This document shows positions 24,417 through 37,184 of a DNA stretch of 64,000 bases, piece after piece. Below the pieces are notes generated by a model. The model ran no database searches, was not told the origin of the DNA, and saw nothing but the letters and a program-made list of their open reading frames with translations. The stretch covers positions 1-64,000 of the forward strand of contig AFXF02001841.1 in the NCBI GenBank assembly GCA_000231825.2, given 5' to 3'. A program made the translations under genes and the position numbers. Positions within the stretch are counted from its first letter, which is position 1. Each line of letters starts with the position of its first letter. The DNA comes from Tetrahymena elliotti 4EA (Eukaryota > Ciliophora > Oligohymenophorea > Hymenostomatida > Tetrahymenidae).

Positions 24417-24496
24417 TGATGAAGGCGAGATTCGAACTCGCGCCCTTTCGGAATAGAGCCTTAATCTACCGCCTTAGACCGCTCGGCCACTTCATC
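24417..24496 (-). tRNA. tRNA-Leu(AAG): tRNA-Leu (anticodon AAG)
   Basis: Eighty bases including discriminator A, no intron. The acceptor GATGAAG pairs with CTTCATC. The D-arm A box is TGGCCGAGCGGTC. The anticodon stem GTAGA/TCTAT has a G-U closing pair, and loop TTAAGGC places AAG at 34-36. There is an 11-base class-II variable arm. The T-arm is GCGAG-TTCGAAT-CTCGC (B box). The long variable arm and AAG identify leucine, decoding CUU and by inosine CUC. Confidence 0.95.
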
Positions 24497-24830
24497 TTAA
24501 TTGAATTTAATTCTTTGAATCTATTGGATATTCTTAAAAGAATCAACTATGATCTTTTTAAACCAACAAACACTTTGTCATAGATCTGCAAATATTTGTT
24601 GAAAAAAATTTTGATTGAACAGTCAACACTTTCAAATATTTTTATTTAAATAGAATTTTGATTGGTTTGAAATTTTTTTAAAGATTTATCCATAGCATAA
24701 AAGACATCAAAAATAATACATATAAAAATTGTATTTTAAGAATGTGTTAATTAAAATGATGAATTTGAATAAAATTCTAAAGCTTTAGAAATGAAATATG
24801 TAAAGGATATTGTACAATAAAAATAATATA

Positions 24831-26319
24831 TCATTTTGAAGATTATTTTTTATTTTATGATTAGTATTACATCTTTCCTTTAGACATAGCTAAATTAAAA
24901 AGATCTTTGAATAATTTGTTAGTTGGCTCTCTCTTAAGACACTCCCAAAAGGAAGCAGCAGCTTCAGCATAGTTTTCTAATGCATTATAAATTTCTCCTT
25001 CTCTGAAATAGGTTTTTACCCATTCAGGATCAACAACTCTAGCTCTGCTTGTGTAGCGGAGACCTTCTTCATAACGCTTTAAATGAATATAGCAAGCAGC
25101 TGTATTAGTATGAATAGCAACAACATTAGAATCGTATTCAAGAGCACCTAAATACTTTTAAAGAGCTTCTTCATAATGAGAGGTTTTAAATAATTCATTG
25201 CCTTCATCTTTTAAAGCTACAGCCTTTTCATGATCTAGAGTTTTAGGAACAAATTCTTCATCTTCCTTTTTAATATTTAATTTATTTTTGAATTCTTCTG
25301 CTAATTCCTAATTAATATCATTCTTTGTGTGCTTTTTTAAAATTTGATAAAGATCCATATTTCCATGCTCAAATGCTAATTATAAGGGAGTTTTCTATTC
25401 ATGTAAATAGTTAGGATCTGCTCCTTTTTCTAAAAGTACCTTCATAAAAGGAATGTTTCCTTTTTCAGCACATAAATGTAAGACACTCCATCCATTAGGA
25501 TCAGTAACATTGACATCAGCATTGTGTAAAATAAGTAAATCAAACAAATCTTATTTGCCATAGTCTACACTCAAAATCAAAGGAGAAGGTATAACACCTT
25601 TTCTATCACCATTAGGTGAAGCACCTTTTTATAATAAGTATTCAACAGTTTTGACATGATTGTAGCCTGCAGCCCAGTTGATGGGAAAACCAAAAGTACT
25701 AGGTTCTTCAATATTGGCTCCTTGACTTAATAAATATTCAATTGTTGAAATATCTCCATTACTGCTAGCTAAATGAATTGCAGATGCATCCTAAGTAATT
25801 GAATAAAAAAATAATTTTAATGATATTTCTTTCTAATTAGAATTGATAAAAATATCAAAAAGATATGCTTATTTTGTAAGTATTATAAATTAATGAATAT
25901 CTTACTCCTCCTCTCTTAGCGAGTGGGTCTTATTTAAGTTTTTCTACCATATACTTTATAATTTCTAAATGACCATGTTAAGCAGCTATGAAGAAAGGAT
26001 TGTTCTTTTCTTTATCAAGAGCATTGTATTCAGCTCCAAGATTTAAAAGATACTCAAAAATAGGAATATCACCTCTTGAGGCTGCAAAATGAAGACAGCT
26101 TCTTCCGTTTCCATCTTTAATTGTGTTCATTAAATCCTTAACACTGGAAAATTGGGAATATGCATTTTGCTTTTTTTTAATCTTCTTTTCAATCTTTGAG
26201 ATACATTGCTTGATATCATCAAGAGATTTTTTATCAACACTTTCAAGGAAAGTTTAAACTACTTCTTTGTTTTCTATAAATTGCTTTGATTGAGCACCTT
26301 CTGAAGCTATTGGGTTCAT
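24831..26319 (-). CDS. Ankyrin-repeat / TPR protein
   Basis: One clear intron at about 25795-25908 (GTAAGATATT...TTACTTAG). A ~65-residue N-terminus rich in Lys/Ile and Ser precedes about seven ankyrin repeats. Examples are GRSCLHFAASRGDIPIFEYL, NPFFIAAQHGHLEIIKYM, SAIHLASSNGDISTIEYLL and WSVLHLCAEKGNIPFMKVLL. After an acidic linker come about three TPR helical pairs: ALKDEGNELFKTSHYEEALK, AIHTNTAACYIHLKRYEEGL and KTYFREGEIYNALENYAEAA. The layout resembles co-chaperone-type TPRs of the STI1/SGT family, so it may tether a client (ankyrin) to a chaperone tail. The TPR dicarboxylate-clamp residues cannot be fully judged here. The C-terminus MSKGKMQYQSQNKKQSSK is read to TGA, with three Gln coded TAA. 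Confidence 0.88.
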
Positions 26320-26476
26320 TTAATTGTGAAATTTCTAAATTTGTAAAGTTATAGCTTTTTTTTAATTTTTTAGTTAATTAAAAAAATATCTTGTTTAGAT
26401 TTTTGGAGAACTATTTAAACAATATAGTAGAAGGATGATAGTTTTCTTGTAATCCAATAAATATATCAAAATAATT

Positions 26477-28051
26477 TCAACCTTATAAATCAAATGTAGA
26501 TATATGCATGTTATAAATAAATAATTGAATAAATTTATAATTTCTTGAAAATGTTTAAGACTTGCTTTGATAAATTAAATCATAAGCATAAAGCATAAAC
26601 TAGCTACCAAACAAAAAAACAAGCGATTTTTTCTTAATTAAAGTATTTTTTAATAGAATTTTCAATACTGTCTGCATTAATGAGTATTATCGTTATTGTT
26701 ATTGAAAATATTCTTATCCTTTTATGATAAAAAAAATATGCTTTATATTAAATTAAATAATTTCACTCATAATAGTTTTTACTTTTAAAATATCTTTTGT
26801 CCCTTTATTAGTTTAGTTTAATTTTATTGGAGAATTATTATCGTTTTTTATGGTTTCTCCATCTTCTCCACTACTTGAGCCACTGGCACTTTCATTAATC
26901 TCTTTTAGAAAGTTTAGATCTTAAATTTCTGTTTACTTTGATCTCAGCCTCCTTACATCTAAAAAGTATTCTAAACTATAAGGGAGCAATTCATCAATAA
27001 TAGCTCTGGCAATGTCATAATCAATATTCATTCTGTCAAGACATTTATTTTGTTAAATTAATGAATTTTCTTTTTTTTAACCCATTAATCTAATTTCTTC
27101 TAAATTAAGTGAGTTAAAAAAATTAAAGAAACTCTCATCTTCAACTTCATGAGTAATTACTCTTATAGCACCTGTTTTTCTATTTTTTTAGCTCTTTGAA
27201 TAAAATGTTGAAATTTTCTTTCTTTCAATTAATTTTACCTTTTTGACAGTTTTTCTACATACATCTTTACCTTCATACCATTCTATTTGGGTACCTTCAC
27301 CTTTTAATTAAAAAATAGATATTTTATTTTAGAATATATAAAATAATATTTGTTACTTCTTTCTGGCTCTAAATTTTCATTTAAAAAAAATACTTTGACT
27401 AAATATTAGTTTTAAAAATATTCATTTTCCTATTTATTCAAAGAATATTTATTCAAAGTATTAAAAAATTGTAAGCTTACTTTGAATTCAAACTTGACTT
27501 CAATAGTAGATTTATCACCTAAGTTGACAAATATGTTATGCAAATGTTTTAAAATTTAATCGTCTTTATCTTTAATATAAGGTTTTATCAAATCAAAATT
27601 TTTGAAAGCCATAAACCAGTAATTGCTGATTGGCAAAACTTCATGAGAAGCAAATCTTTCATTTTTAGCTCTTTAATCATTATGATTAGTAATACTATAA
27701 TATTTATCTAAATCAGCTGTTTCTTCTTTAGAAAATTAGAATTCTTTTTTGCGGCCTGATATAATATCTTATTACTTTATTGAAAAGAAAAATGAAAATG
27801 TTCATCTATATTGACTAATTTACATTTTGGAATATTTATTATCCTAGGGTCTTATATTTATCTAATATTTCTTAGGCTTTTTATTGATACATTTTATCTT
27901 CTTATTCAATATCATCTTTCAACTTATAAAGGTGTATCAATTAGAAATACTTTTCATTCGTAATCTTTTATGTAATTTGCTATTCCATTTTTTATTTAAC
28001 AAGCTAGTATTCATCTTAAATAGTGATAACAGCTTTAAATTCATCATCCAT
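26477..28051 (-). CDS. NAP1: Nucleosome assembly protein (NAP1 family)
   Basis: Starts MDDEFKAVITIQDEYQLVKQ, followed by the long dimerisation helix (KLKDDIEQEDKMYQQKAQEI). The NAP core follows: LPISNYWFMAFKNFDLIKPY, then IEVKFEFK, GEGTQIEWYEGKDVCRKTVK, DESFFNFF and ARAIIDELLPYSLEYFL. These are the defining NAP1 blocks. NAP1 chaperones H2A-H2B between cytoplasm and chromatin. Introns lie near 27780-27850 and 27300-27480. An insertion (RLMGQKKENSLIQQNKCLDR) sits between the SFFNFF and ELLPYSLEYFL blocks. The tail after the fold is Ser/Glu/Asp-rich (ESASGSSSGEDGE), the usual acidic NAP tail but short. The exact 3' end is uncertain. The frame stays open to TGA at 26477, but its last ~80 codons are less protein-like and may be intron or UTR. 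Confidence 0.85.
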
Positions 28052-28315
28052 TTTTATAAAGTTTTAAAAGATAAATAATAAAATTAAATAATTTAAAATA
28101 AGTTATTGGTGATTGTTTAATAAAGGATATGTAAATATGATATTAATTAATAATGTAAAAATTTTAAAATCATCAAAAATATTTAATATTTTTTATACAT
28201 TTGAGCCATAAAAATAAAAACAATTGTTTGTATACATACAAATTGATTTACAGATTAAAATTTTAAAATTAAAAAATATAAATAAATTAGCACAAAATTT
28301 ATTTGTAATAAGAAT

Positions 28316-31300
28316 TCAGACTGAGAGATGGTGAGACTATTTTTTAAAGCTAAGTTTTCTAGGTAAACTTAAAATAGACAATGCAAATTTAAATATTCCA
28401 TAAGGAGCAATTGAGAGTAAAAGGATAACTGAAGACTAAGCAAACCATAAGAATAAACTCAAAAATGAATTTTCATCAAAGAAGTTGTAGCATGTTTAAA
28501 TACCAGATATAAGGATTTTTATAAAAATAATTGCAAGTAAACTTTTTGAAGAATTATCTATTAATTTAACCAAAATTAATTTATAAATTAATTGCTATAA
28601 AAGTTAATAAAATCTTACCAAATTTAATTGCAAAATCCTTAATTGATACTCTTAAAAGTTTTTAAACAATGTCCATACTAGAAAAGATCATTATTAGCAT
28701 TTTGTCAATACCAAAAAGAATTGCAGTGAATATAGGAGTTTGGTCTTAATACCTATTTTAATAATATTTTATTATTTAAAAAATGATTGAGCATAGAAAA
28801 AATATTTTTTTACTCTCCTATAGTTTTATTGCCTGAATAAAGGTTTATATCAAGTGAAAGAGTGCCTTTGAATGCAGTATAAATCATTTATGCACTTTTA
28901 AAAATAATAACAAGGAGGAAAAAGTTTGCTATAAATTCATTCAATAATCCTTTGCTATTTTATGCTTGAACAATATTAAGTATAAGCTTAATTTTATTTA
29001 TTATTACAGATAGTGAAAAATATAAGAGAATGAGATACAATCTTTCTACTTCATCAGTAATCCAGAAGACAAAAACTACAATATCAATATGAGTGGAAGT
29101 GAAGAATTTTTTCCTAGAGTTATAAGCTGCGCTCTTAGTATCTCTCACTGTAGAGTTTTAAAAAATACTTAATGATGCATTAGATTACTCTTCTTTGTCT
29201 TGACGAAGTAGTCTGTAAGCTCTGATAAAATTAAAAACTATTCCTGCTATTGAATAGCCTGTTATAAATCTACACCAAAAAATTTGATTTGAAGTTTTTG
29301 CTACTAGATATCTAAGGTCAATCAAATCGTATTTAATCATTATAAAAAATAAAATAAAATAGTAAATTTATTAGATCCTATTCATTTGCAAAGACTTAGC
29401 TTTTGGATAGAAGTAGAAAAGTATGAAAATAGGGTAATTAAATAAATTAAAGCTGTCCCATTTAGTTGTTGTTTCCATAAAGAATTACTTAGTATAAACA
29501 AAAGCATCATACTTAATTAAAATTAAGTAGGCTACATAGGACACTAATACTAGTATCAAACATCTCTGAAGAGTTAAGTATTATTATATTTTTTTGTTCA
29601 AGATAAAAGGTAGATTTTTTATTTTGTTAAATATTGAAAATATTTTTCTTGTATTTTAATTCTCCTAGCTGAACATATCAAGAGTTTCATTTTAATCTCC
29701 TGGGACTTACTAATATTAAGGCTTCGATTTTGATTAGAGATTTAATGATTCTATGTCTTCTTCATAACGAATGTCTGATTTGTGGAAGGAAAGCTACATT
29801 TGAGTAATGGTTTTCGATGAGAATTCGTAACAGGAAAAGAAGATTATGAAAAAGATAATGCATATGATGTTAACATAAAAAGAGCTTGAGTAAAACTCTA
29901 ATCCAAGATTAGAAATATTAAAGACAAAGATATTCTCACTAAAGAAGAAAAGAATAATTACACTTATCAAAACCTTTTGCATAAATAAAAGCTATTTCCA
30001 TTATTCTAAAGCTGTTTTGTAATTAACAACTACTATGTAAAGTAATCCAATTATGCAAAGCAAAATTATTAAATTTATTAATTTAAAATCCTTTTTGTTT
30101 AATTCTGATTCTAGAGCTTGCTATTATAAATTTTTTACACATTTTCTATAATCTTCCAATATATTTTGCTTTTACTCATCGCTTAAGCTACTATCCTTCA
30201 AAATATCGTTGTACTTTACTTCCATATCAAGTTCTTTTGTTAACTCCACTTAGTCAATCTTTTTTAAAGCATTTTTTAACTAAATAAATTTAGAGTGTAA
30301 AGCCAGTATTTCATATTCAAAAACCCCTTTTTTTAAAGGTTAGCTAATACCTCTATTAAATAAGGGAATGTTGACACCTATTAAAAAAAAAGATTTCTCA
30401 AAATTGAAAATGATAGCAAAAAATAAATACCATCCAAGTACTATGCGATTGTTGGCATAACATCTAAATAGCTAATTGATTCCTAATAACCCTTTCCTAT
30501 AGTATCACTAGAGGCTACCATCAGGATACCCTAATTTTCATCACTGACACATCCGTGATTACAAAAATTATCTTCACCATTAAAGAACTATCCACCATGA
30601 TCACTGCTTAGAAAAACAATTGTATCCTTTAAGTTAGCTTGTATGTATTTAACTACTTAAATAATTAGCTTATTTAACTAAAAGAATCTAAAATAATTGT
30701 AGGAGTGAGATTTTGAATATGCATGATTAAACGTGTCAGTTTGTGAAGTATAGTAAATGATTGAGTTCTCTTTTGTTATATAAAAAAAATTTTGAAATTT
30801 AAAAATTGATTCAACAAAATAAAATTTAATTTTCAAAGGTTACTAGGAGATTTATCTTCATTTATTAAAGGCCCAGTAGCCAAGCATTTAGCAAAAAGAT
30901 CATCAAATTAATCTTAAGGCTTAAAAGTAGGAAATATTGATTATAATAGCTCTTCCAAATGTGTTTTGTTAAAATGAACTCCTTATTTAACATCATAATT
31001 ATACTCATCTAATTCAAATCTTGGTTCCATAATTTAAGAATAACCAATATTACTTGTATAATTTTTACATAACATACTAAAAATAACTCCATGTTCTTTA
31101 TCTATTTATTAGTGATCAAGATAGCTAGATATTAATGTGGTTAATGGAAATTCAGAACCTAAAAGCCAAACTTGTTTTTATTATTCCAATTCTTTTGCTT
31201 TAGCTATTTATATTGCTAGGTTATCAAGCATAATTTATCCTGCAATTAAATTGAGAGATGGCTTACCTGTCATATATGCTTCATGTATAGCTCCTGTTTA

Positions 31301-31814
31301 TCTATAATAAGGACCAAGAGCCTATTTATACAATTATAATAATTTTAACAAAAAGTTCACAAATCATTCATATTTATCCCTGTCATTTTACATTACAAAC
31401 ATTAAAAAATAATGACTAAATATCTACCTTGTAAAAAAGAACATCCTTAGAGATCTCTGCCTAAATTAATTTAGCCTAATCATAAGAAAATCCATCCATA
31501 TTTATCCAAATAAAATGCTTCTTTTTCATAGGGTGATGACAAATCAAATAATTTAAAGATTGCTTATCAATTTCCTTATCATCTTTACCTTTTATGAAAC
31601 TTTCATAATAATCCTAACAAAATGTATTTTTGTTTTCCAACATGAACCCACTAAAATACCTATCATAAAAGAGTACTAATAGAATTGAAGAACCTAAAAC
31701 AAACAATATTAATAGTAAGAAAGGTATTATAACCAACCTAATGCTATATGATTTCTTTTCTTTCATATTAACTTTTTTCAAAATTAGATATTTTATAAAA
31801 TTATTAATTATCAA
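28316..31814 (-). CDS. Alkaline-phosphatase-fold multipass enzyme, GPI ethanolamine phosphate transferase-like
   Basis: An N-terminal signal-anchor helix (RLVIIPFLLLILFVLGSSIL) precedes a lumenal alkaline-phosphatase-superfamily domain. WINMDGFSYDQAK supplies the first metal Asp. TGAIHEAYMTGKPSL carries the Thr/Ser nucleophile region, though the exact nucleophile is not certain. DTIVFLSSDHGG gives the second Asp-His pair. A charged linker follows and then at least eight hydrophobic spans, such as LINLIILLCIIGLLYIVVV and FYVNIICIIFFIIFF, down to the stop. This order matches PIG-N/PIG-O/PIG-G enzymes of the ER, which add phosphoethanolamine to GPI mannoses. Introns are seen near 31320-31430, 30780-30850 and 28740-28815. 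The start could also be the Met at 31766. The PIG-type subclass is not resolved, and another nucleotide pyrophosphatase/phosphodiesterase is possible. Confidence 0.72.
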
Positions 31815-32492
31815 ATTTAATCAATATCTATCTAAATTTTTAACAATTTTTTATCATGTTAAAACTCTAAACATTTTTTGTAAGCAATTTGAATAATCTG
31901 TAAATAAAAAAACTAAATAATTTTTGTGCAAAAGAATAAATTTATCTATTAAAAAAAAGTAAAAATAAATTAAGTCATAACCTAAATTTTTAAAAAAATA
32001 GCTTATCAAAAAAAAATTAAAAAAATACACCGTAATTTATATGAAAAATATTTTATTAAAATTTTTTTCACTTTTTTTATGTTTAAACAAACATTTGAAA
32101 GCTATCGATGTCTTTTGAATAAAAATTATATTTTGATTATTTTTTAGTTAAAGTATATATTCTACAAAGGATTAAAATAGTAATTAATATCAAATAAGAA
32201 TGATCTTAGAGGTAAACTGTTAGTATTTTTTTTATTTCTTATTAAAGTAAATTAAAAAATAAATCAAAAATTTCATGAAATTTAAGAGGTTAATAGATTA
32301 ACTAAAGATAATAATAAATTTAAAACAATAAGGAATATTTATTAATAATCATTATTTTAATTAAAAAAGCAAAACATACTTCTACTTCTAGTTTTTTATT
32401 CTGAAGGAAAAATATAAAGAAAATTTAATATAAAATAAATTTATTTTTTGTAGGAAGTGGAGTAGGGTTTCAGATAGATTTATCACTAAACA
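31815..32492. other. Intergenic, no gene seen
   Basis: AT-rich shared promoter region of two divergent genes, the GPI-transferase-like (minus) and channel (plus) genes. I find no motif, coding frame or repeat. Confidence 0.6.
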
Positions 32493-35400
32493 ATGCAAAA
32501 TTAACTAGATTGTGAAAATACAAATGATATTTCTAAGTAAATGGAATTTGAAGAAACTAAAATAAATGTTTGTATAAATGACTCAACCAGTAAATAAGGA
32601 TAGTTTGATAGCCCAAAAATAGTAAATTCGAAACAATTTAATGAAAGTAATAATGTAGATGATAATAAAGCTGATATAGATAGCTCATATATGATGAATT
32701 TCGTTGTATCTAAAAAACATTCTGAGGATAGCTCAGATGCTGAAGGGCATAAATCAAATAATTAAAATGGTAGTATTCTCTAAAAAAAAAAGCACCAACT
32801 ATCTTAATTTGATTAGAACTTAATTTTAAATTAGTCAAATTTTTCTGATTAAACAAAAAGATAATGCTTGCAGATTTAAGATGATTCTATAGCTAATAGA
32901 TCACATTAAAAATCTATATAATAATAAGAACAATAGAGATTAACAATTTTAAGCGCTAATAGCAATAGAATGTAAGATGTAAATGAAAGCTTCTCCAAAA
33001 AGAGAAAATAAAATTCCTAAATTACTTAGAGAACTGAAAAAAAGCATCTGACGTAAATTAAATACTTATTTTTCTATTATTTTTATCAAAAATATTATTT
33101 AAAAAAAATAATATTTTACTCATTTAGTTGAGAATATTTATTATGAATTATAATTTTTAGGCATAGCATTAACAGTCATCACAATGCACAAGATTACTAA
33201 AAAAGTACATTCCAAAACAAAAACAACAACAATAACAACAATAATTATGATAATATTACAAGATTTTATCAAAGACTTAAAATATTTTTTTACAAAAAAA
33301 CATATTCTGGAAAGACAAAATAATTGACAGAGTAAGTAAGATTAAAAATTGCTGATAAATCTGACTATGTTGACTAAGACCATAGATTATCAATTCATGT
33401 GAAAATTTTAGATCTAATAGGAATTAAGATCAAAAAATTAATTGATAAAGTTAAAATTCCACTTTTTAATCCTGAATAGAAGTGGAGAATAGTTTTTAAT
33501 ACAATTATAGTTATTTTTAATTGCTTTTATCTCTACGTTATATCTCTTAAAATTTGCTTTGGAAGCGATATGATAAATTAATTATCTCATTTGTTACTTT
33601 AAATTGCACAAGTTGTTTGGATAGCAGATATGATAATTCAAATGAATACTGCAATGTATCATGATAATGAATTCACAGAAGACAGAAGGATTATTATGAA
33701 AACTTTTCTGAAGGAATACTTTTTTTTTGAAGTACTTCCAATAATATTTGAAAATCTCCATTCTTCAAATATTTATTTAAGTATTCTTTTTCACTTACCT
33801 CTCTTGCTTAAAATGAAAGGAATTATGATAATGTTAGATAATCTTGAGTTTTATATACTTTAAGTATTAGATAATCATTCAGTCTTTTAGTTGTTTAAAT
33901 TAATTATGAAAATGCTTATTTTTGGTCATATTCTAGCATGCTTGAAAAATGTTGTTGTTTAACTAGAATTGGCATACTCTGAATCAAATATATGGAGTTA
34001 GGAAGATTAACGGTACACAAATTAAGATTAAACAAGTAATTATTTTTAAAGCATGCACTGGGCTTTTACAATTATGCTTAATGTTTAATAACCAACACCA
34101 TCTACTAATTTAGAGTATGTTTTTACTACCTTCTGTATGATACTTTCTAGTATTGCTTTTGGTTATATTTTATCTGCAATAGCTAGTATACTAAGCAAAC
34201 TAAGTAAAAATACAGAAGATTTCAACAGAGATCTGAATATACTGAATTAATATATGAAGAGAAAAAAAATAGAATTGTAAAATTAATAATTTTAATATTC
34301 TTTTTAATTACCTTACTTATTATTATTAAAGAAGTTTAAAAAGAAGAGCTAACATAAGTCTAAAAAAATTCTATGAGCAATAGCTAAGAACAAACATAGA
34401 AGAAGAAAAGGGTACTCTATAAAAAGTAAATTAAAGAATGTACAAAGAGCTACTTGTTTCTTCTAACTAAAAAATTCTTAAGTATTGTCCATTTCTAGCT
34501 AACTTATTTAGTGAAAGTACCCTTTAATAGATATGCATGAGCTTTGAAGAAGTATTTTATACCCCACAAGAAACAATAGTTGATAGTGAGTTGAAATAGA
34601 TTGACCATTACCTATACATTATAATTGATGGAAAGGGTACATTTTTAATTTATTTCAAATCTTTCTATAAAAAAACGCTTCACTTAACAAAAAAATTTAA
34701 TAAAATTCATTCTTTGTTCTTTTTTAGCCTTTTGATGATAAATAAGAGTGAATATTCCCATTTTCAATTTTTTCACTTTTTTTATTCTAAGTATATAATA
34801 AAAATCTTACCAAAAAAATATCAACTTATTTTATTCTTTAATGTTTAAATGTAAAAATCAGCAAGATACATTTTTCTTCAAGATTATTTATTAAAAATTC
34901 AAAACACAAAATATTAATATTTCTCAAAAAATAGAGAATTTTAAGGAGTTTAATTTTCATTTATTTAAATATTTTTATTAATTAAACAAAAGTAAAAGTA
35001 TGCGAAAATTATGATAGATTAGCACAACATTCCTAGATGCAACACTATTTAGCAAATCAGCAAAGATTATTTTTTAAATTTATTGAATAATAGAAATTAT
35101 AGAGACTAAATTAAGTTGATAACTCTTATCAAGGAGATATATTATAGAAGGGAGACTATTTTGGGGTTTTGAGCTTTATCCTTGATTCCTAACTAATTTA
35201 AAAGGCTTAAAGTCTGGAATATACAACAATTCTAAGGTTATCAAGGAAAGAATTAGAAAGGATTTTAATGCTAAATTAAAAGGACCGAGAAATGTTTATG
35301 GAGTTAAAAGATAGAATTTTGTTTAATTAAGATGTAAATTAACTTTAAATTGATTGCTAATTTTGTAAAAGTAGGTAACATTTAAGCTAGGATTGTTGCT

Positions 35401-36881
35401 TACTTCATTTTGATAAGTCAAATAAAACTTTTTTTTTCAAAAATAACTACTCGTAAAATTAAACAAGAAACGCTCTGTAAGATAAAAGAAAACAAAAGTA
35501 TTTCCATTCACTTTTTGATTAAAGACAAATAGAAGATAATTTATTTGAATTAAAGAGTAATTATGGGATGTATTCCACTAATCGATTAGATTTTACATAA
35601 TAGGAATTGTTGGATGAATCTCTTGAAAATAGTGTAATAGACTAATCAAATTTAGAAAAAAATATAGAAATTGGAAGTCTAGAGGACCTGAAAGCATTAG
35701 AAAAAAGCTTTGAAGTATAAGAAGAGCTTGATTAAAAATAGTATGAATCTATTAGTCTTGATAATTCTAATGTTCTATCCTAAACTAATAAAAGATTTTA
35801 AGCAAGGGGTTCATAAAAAGAAAAATTAAAACAATAAATTTAATATAAAGAAAATATATTTAGTAAGTAAGCTAACTATGATGATTCAATAAAAATAAGT
35901 AGTTTCAATGAGTTGAAATTAGAAGAAGCTTTGCAAGCATAAACTTAATAAACAAATTAAATAACATCCGACTAAAGATAAAGTACCTAATCATTATTCA
36001 ATTTGAAGATGAATGATTTAAGCCTATCAATTAACTAGTAATTATAGTCTAATCAATAAATATCTTCAAGAAAAAGAGCTAAATCTTAGCTCTCAGCTGT
36101 AGATGAAGATACCATAATTTATGATTTGATAGAAGATGATTACATATCGAAAAAATCTATTCAGTAAATGCCTTCTTTTATCTAGCATAGGAGCTATGAT
36201 GTTTATTTTTAAGATATTTATTGTCCATAATAATTGTAGTAGCAACAATATTAATAGTAATAATTATATGACAGACCTTCTTCTTAAAATTCTTTAATTA
36301 ATATTCAGAGAATTCCTACAATTGATACAGGAGGAAAAAGATAAACACATCATAGTTTAAGCCACACTCCTTCTAATAAATAAAAATACTTTGGATCAAG
36401 TAAAATAATAGAAAAATAAGCTACAATGAATTCTACTTTAAACAAGAAAAAAAATTCACTTAAAAATTAATCAAGTATTAACCAAAATAGTATTTTGTAA
36501 CCAACATTATCAATAAGAGATATAAGAAATGGTGGTTCTAAAAGAGATATTTTAACCCACTAAATTTCTAAAATGATAACTAAAATATCTTCAAAAAGTG
36601 GTTCAATTCCATATAAAATAGAGCAAGATGGTAAAAAAACCAAAACTAATTTACAGAATTCTATGGAAGATTTTTAAGATATGAATGAGTCTCAAAAAAT
36701 GCACAGACATAATCATCACAAGCACTAAAGCTAAGATAAGATGATCTATTGGTTTTTTGATAAAATATAAATATTCTAGTATTACTTTTTCAATAGTAAC
36801 TACCCATAATAAATAAAAAAATATAATGAACATCAACTCAATAAAAATAAAAATTTATTCAGAATGAAATAGTTAAAATGA
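32493..36881 (+). CDS. CNG/EAG-type channel with degenerate pore and ligand site
   Basis: A Q/S-rich cytosolic N-terminus (~190 residues) leads to six membrane spans. S1 is WRIVFNTIIVIFNCFYLYVI. The S4 candidate LLKMKGIMIMLDNLEF has few basic residues. The pore helix is FQSMHWAFTIM and S6 is FGYILSAIASILSKLSK. A C-linker (LRTNIEEEKGTLQKVNQRM) and a cNMP-binding fold follow: DHYLYIIIDGK, GDYFGVLSFILDSQLIQKAQ and YTTILRLSRKEL. A Cys/His cluster (CQFCKSRQHLSQDCC) is typical of ciliate members. The last ~480 residues are Q/N/S-rich. Where a K+ channel has TVGYGD this one has LNVQQP (near 34080). The cassette has Val for Glu and Gln for Arg. It may conduct other ions, act as a modulatory subunit, or be silent. 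Introns include about 33050-33165, 34278-34337 and 34640-34991. Confidence 0.85.
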
Positions 36882-37184
36882 ATTTTTCACTTATGTAAAC
36901 TTTACTTTTTTTATTTTCCAATAAATTTTTTATTTTTTGTCCTAACAATAATTTTCACAAAATGGAATTTTAAATTGAAATAAAAAATTTTTTAATTATT
37001 TAAAATCAACTGAAAAAAGTAATAAATATTCTCTCATTAAATAACTGTTTCTATTTTACTTTTTTAACAATAACCTAAAATTTTTTATGAAAAAAAAAGA
37101 TGTAATTTAATTTTTAAATTAAAAGTATTTTTTATTAATTTAGAAAAAAAATAATAAGAAAAAACATGTTAGTACATAATTAAA
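36882..37184. other. Intergenic, no gene seen
   Basis: Short AT-rich spacer between two converging genes. It should contain both poly(A) sites. Nothing else is recognised. Confidence 0.6.
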
